In this document: piece by piece, positions 56,801 through 62,800 of the stretch | Layout: every line of letters begins with the position of its first letter | Position numbering within the stretch: the stretch's first letter is position 1 | Origin: Manduca sexta | Taxonomy: Eukaryota; Arthropoda; Insecta; Lepidoptera; Sphingidae | Assembly (NCBI RefSeq): GCF_014839805.1 | Contig: NC_051138.1 | Coordinates: 16,086,020 to 16,150,019 of the forward strand | Direction of reading: 5' to 3' | Length of the DNA stretch: 64,000 nt | Notes under the pieces: model-generated | What the model saw: the letters and a program-made list of their open reading frames with translations, nothing else | Database searches by the model: none | What the model was told of the DNA's origin: nothing | Position numbers and translations under genes: made by a program

Positions 56801-59800
56801 TCCATACATGACAAGTATGCAAATTTTCATATTAATCCAACATCTTGAAGTACGTCAAAATTGTCTTCAAAGTTTCCGTTACATACAATCATACTAACAA
56901 ACGACCGTAGCTAATATATATAAATACACAGATACACCAAGTCTTAAAGATATTGTTAACTATTAGCCATAATGGTTGTGTTTTTGTCATGTTACCTTTG
57001 AAAAGACGCATATAATGGAACATGTTGCGAATAAGCATTCGCACTTAACACACATTGAAAATATTTCCGCATTCACTTCTAGCACTGAAACATCCGCCAC
57101 AAAGTTTCTCATGACGATAACTTATTGGAAATTAAATCATAAATTAAAACAATCTTAACGGCTTTTCCTATCCATCGCCGGAATGGACCAATCAGAATAG
57201 TTTTTTGAAGTGCACACAAATGACATATTTTGAATTGTTTATTCTCGAAATATAATCGAAGATTTAAAACCAAAGTTCCTAAGAAAAAGCAAAGTCCAAA
57301 ACTACCCTCATAACACTAATTATAATTTTAGCAAAAAACTCACCTCATAAAACCATCCGAACTTGTCGTACGGTATCTCCATGGGCAGATTGGGGAATTG
57401 CGACGCGATGTCCAACACTGGGTCATCGATACCGTCGAACAGCCACGACGACACGTTGGCGGTAAGGAACATGTTGCTGTGGTACAGCCGCAGGAACACG
57501 TCTACAGGGATCTTGATGATCATCCGCTCGTTACGCATCGTGTAGGCTACCGTCTGGGAACGAGGTGATGACGTCAGGTTTTTTTTATTGCTTTGATTGA
57601 CGAGACGAGTTTGCCGTTCGCCTGATGGTAAGCGACACGACCGCCCATAAACAGATACACCATCCAACACCTTGAATTACAAAGTATTGTTTGGTACTCC
57701 ACTGCGCTCGCCATCCTGAGACATGAGATGTTAAGTCATTATGTCCAGTGGTTACACGGGCTACAATGTCCTTTAAACTGGAACACAACAGTGACTACAC
57801 GCTGATGCTTGGCGACAGAAATAGACAATTGTTTAATTTCAGTACAGTCTAACATCTAATACTAGGCTTGTTTATGGGCAGCGTTTGGTGAGAGGATTGT
57901 TGGTCTCGCCAATCAGTTGTATCAAAATAATCCTTTCCTAGATTAATATAAATTGTAATACACTAACATTTCGGGATCGATTAAGACAGGCCGGCATAAT
58001 TGTGACGACCGTCAACTGACGTAATACTGGCTGTTAATAAGAAGACAGTATATGTATCATCAGGTCCAGTATGGTAGGATACAAAACTCACCGCGATGAT
58101 GGGGTTGATGGTGGTAATCTCGTCAGATAGGCTGCCGTTGGACAGCTCCGGCTCGTAGTACCAAAACCGTTGGTTATAGTACGTAATCGTAGAGTTATCG
58201 TTCCATGACAGGTTCACCTAAAACACAATCAAATCCATTTCTTTTTATTATGTATTTCACTAAGCTGATAATCAAACATACATGTTATTATATACATAAA
58301 TTTTACAGTGGTTCCTAATTATATTGGCTTTAATTTTCAAATGGTTGATTGCCCTTTAACTAGTGGCTCCAATGTCGGACAAACTATGAATTGCGATAGA
58401 AAAAATCACACAGTATTGTCTGGTCTGGAAATTGAACTCAGGATCTTCAGTCTATATAAGCTATATGTGACATAAAAATACAAATCAAAATGTCTAAATA
58501 TATATAGGTAGGTATAATATAACTCCAATTTCTCTATCTATCAAAATAAAAATCGCAAATACTAAATCATTGCTATCAGTATCATAATATTATTATTTTT
58601 ATAGTTGTTAAGAACCAGATAATGTGTTTATGATGCCAAACATGCATAAATAACGAATTAGGGTAGAGGCACCAGTCTTGGACAGATACCAGTAATCGAA
58701 TTTCTTTAATTACAAAAACTGGGTTTTTCGTACCGTTTTTCAAATTTCTCCACACTTGGAATTAAATATGATTCTCCTTCATTATTTAATAAACATTAGC
58801 CTCGTGAAAAGGGCGAGTAATTCTTTTCATACTTGACGAGATATTTAGGAGCGGGATAATGCAAAGATTTACGAATAACCTCTTTAAAAAAAACAATTTT
58901 GAGCATTTATGAAAATTTTAAGCTACCAAAATATTCTTTATTTCATTATCTATCTAGTTGTCTTGGTTGCAATTTAAAACGCTGTTTACTTGAGGCGGAG
59001 AGGCACCAAATCAACAACTTTAGTGACATTTACATTAGGAAATTATCGATATAACATAAACATGATAATTTCTTTTAGATAACATATTGCACAAATACAA
59101 TGTTTAATTTTTTCTTAATGTTATACATTTGAAATAAAAGCTAAAAATACGTTTAGCACGTGTTATTGAGTGGGTCGTTAAACCACAAGTTCGATATCCA
59201 CAGCGAGACAAATGATTATCTGATCCGCATTTATTTGTATCGAGACCTCTAGGAGTCGTGTTGCCCGCGACAAACAACTTACATCTGAAAATCAGGGAAT
59301 TTCTAGATATGTCTTGTGTCGTGGAAGTGGCTGTTACCTCTTAGGATCTATTCACACTGTGTTTTTAAACGAGCTGACCACGCGGAGTAAACGTAATGCA
59401 GAAAGGAACTGCGTACTGCGTAGGTGCTCCATATGTGTGCGAGCACTGAAGACAGTGTGCGTAAGAAAAGCGCGCGTTTTCAGTGCGATTATTGAAAGTT
59501 GTGAATACGCCCTTAGCTTGCAAATTTATCCCACTGCACCTGATGGTAAGCGAACTAAGGAACAAATAGAGTGTCGACTGATTAACGATGAATAATACTC
59601 GCCAGTCGCCATTTTTAAATTGATATTAAGATAGCCAAAGGAAACTACTTCATTCAATCTTATGTTTGACGTCAGCCAACATTTCTGGGTTTTTAATTTT
59701 CTTTGAAATTACCTATTAAAAAGAACAATCAGAGTAGAAAAACTAATACACGGTCATTGACGTATATTGTATAGACACGAACTATAACCACTTGCTATCA

Positions 59801-62800
59801 ATGTTGAAATCATACTAAAATCAGGTGTACGGATTGCAGTACAGTTGATTCGAGCACAACGAGTGTACAGAACGCCAGATCCAGTACGTAGTACATATAT
59901 ATATATCGATGGACACGGTATTTTGTTTTAGGCATGTTTAGTTTTTGTAATGTTATAAATCATAAGCATGTTTTAAATCAGAGGCGCAGACGCATAACGA
60001 ACCGCAACTTACATTGACCACTGTGGTGAAGTCAGGTAATGACACATAAAAAAATAAGAACAATAGCCTGAGTAATTAGTGTAAAGTTCACAGCGGTTAG
60101 CATTTATCAACACTTATAAACATAATGGAAAGCATTTATTAACTCATAATGAAAACAATTGAATTAAAAGTTACATAAATATTACGGTAACAACTATCGC
60201 ATGATTATCATGGAAGTTACTCTTGAATCTATCCGGGATAAAAAAATCAGCGTTATCCTGGTGAAATAGGTATTTTGATATTTATCCTGGAAAAGCCTAT
60301 TACGTGGTGAGACCTCAAGCAACAAATATCTAATCATATCTAATCATCAACTTATTGTTTGAATTTACTCACTAATACTATTAATGCGAATAGCTGTAAA
60401 AATCTTTGAATTATTGTTAAAAATAAACTCAGAAACAGCTGAACGGATTTGGATAAAATTTAGCACACGTGGAGACAATGTCCTAGATTAACGTATCATT
60501 TTGGCCCCGGGTTTATATTTGCCATGATTTTTTTTTATTTTTAATCTGATTTCAAAATGATGGCGTTGTGGAGACATTGATTTAGGGTAATATGTAGAAA
60601 GGTGTTTACGGCGGGCGAAGTCGCGAGCGACACCTAACAATGCTAATAGTAAGATTGTCGTATTTAATGCAGTCCACGTGGTCACAGTCCGTGCATCACC
60701 TCATACAAGCCTCATAAATCAAGACGTCACGCTGCGATTAAATACCTAATTCTGCATCATAAATCTAGATCAACAAATCAACGAGACTATTAATTGATTA
60801 TAACATTATATTTGACATCATTTGGCCTCACTGGAGTAGCATATTATATGCAGGAACAGCTTCAGGTGGAACGTCTGCTTCCGTCGCCTAGAAGTTTGTG
60901 ATTATTTGTGTTCCAGAAGAACGTCGCCAATCATAATTAAACATGGAATTTGTCAGGATAACAACTATAGTACATTTTGATAGTGGTAGGATATATTTTA
61001 TATCAACCCGGATAGCCACCCCCTACACAAAGTGGTTAAAACCCGCCATAGTAGCCCACGTAAGTGTGTCGCGTTCCGTGATCAGCCTGTGTATATTCGG
61101 TTCCAACAGGCCGCCATAATTGTGTCGACTGTCGGGGGGTAATCATCTCTCGTCAGTCGACATTCTATTGGACCCCACTCCACTTACCATCAGGTGCAGT
61201 GAGGTCACTTTGCCATACACGTATAAAAAAAAGTAATTTGTAATTAATTGAAAGATCAATAATTGTACTTAGAATATAGCCAATAAAGACGACACGAATC
61301 CGTCTCGTTAAATTATGATTGGTCGAGAGACTACCACGTGTGTGACGTATCGGTCTCTCGACCAATCACAAGCCTCAAAATTAAACGACATCGACTTACG
61401 AGTCACGTTTTTAGGGAAATTGGGGCTGATGGAGCTACTGTTTAAGGTGTGTCCTACCGCTTGTCATCAGGCGAACGGCTTGTATTTCGGTTCGATGTTA
61501 TGGAAATGAAAAGGGAAGATGTTTGGATATTTATTAGAGATATATATACAAGAACTGCTGAACGGATTGGACGAAATTCGCACATACCCTGGATAAACTT
61601 ATAGCTTTTGTCGCGGTAAAGTGTAGCGGTACGTCTATAAAAGGACATTATTTTCCCACAAGCAGAGCCGGGAGTAATAACTAGTAAATAAATAATAGTA
61701 AATAGATCAAGTCTCATTCTGACGGTTATACAAATAGCACGAGCAGATAGTGATGAAACATTACAAAGTGCTCTTTATTAAACAATGGAACAAATGTATT
61801 TGTCATTGTAACGTAATTTTAAATGGCACAACAATCATAAACAGAAAACAATATTGAATTTTATATATTAGTTTATATTATAAAGGGCTTGCTTTGTAAG
61901 TTTGGATGTAAAGTTAGAATGGGCGAACGGGGCGTGCTTTGGGGGTCCTCGTGCTTGCCAGGGACACAAAAAAAACATTACTCTTCGGCAATCGGGTAAA
62001 AAGACCTCGAATTGTTCGCCTTAAGCTTCGTATTAACTTTACTGCTAGTTCAAGGACCCAAAAGTGACCACTAAACCTACTAATTCATATAAAGATCATT
62101 TCATCAATAAAAACTTAGAAGCTCGTTTATAAAAACTAAGAACACTTCTCTGGGTGCTTTGTTGCTTTTTTATCAGAGGACAAAAATACTTAGCTTGATG
62201 ATAACTGACAGTCCAGAAAAAAAAATGCATAACAATACGTAGATTTTACAATAGTGACAAATGGACAGGTTCAAAAATGGAGACAAGGTTACAAAGATAG
62301 TCTCCAGGTCTTCGTCTTTTAACCAGAAAATTCCCTGAACAACATTGAGACCATTCAAAAAACGTTAACATAGTATTTAAATATCTTTTAATAATAGCAA
62401 ACTGAGTACTAATTCCCCAAACTTATTAATTTATGTAGAGATATACGCGTAAACGCGGTTGGCAACATTGTAATACTCTTTGACATTTGAAAAACAAGGA
62501 ACCGGTTTGCCAATACGCTGAATATATGCAAAATAAACGATTTTTGAAAGTAACCCTGTGTTTTAAATATATTATTAATGCGTTACTAATAAAGAGAAAA
62601 AGAGAACGTTAAAGTATTTACCTGAAAGGTTTTTTAATAGTCGGGATGTCTCGGGAAATCATGAATCCGATGAAATTCCGGCTGGCATGAATATAAATAC
62701 ACGCATATTTATTATTTAGTAGTGTTTGTTAACGTGCGAGAATAAAACCTTTAGAAAATCCTTTGTTTACAGACACTAATATCATTTGTATCCGTCCTGA

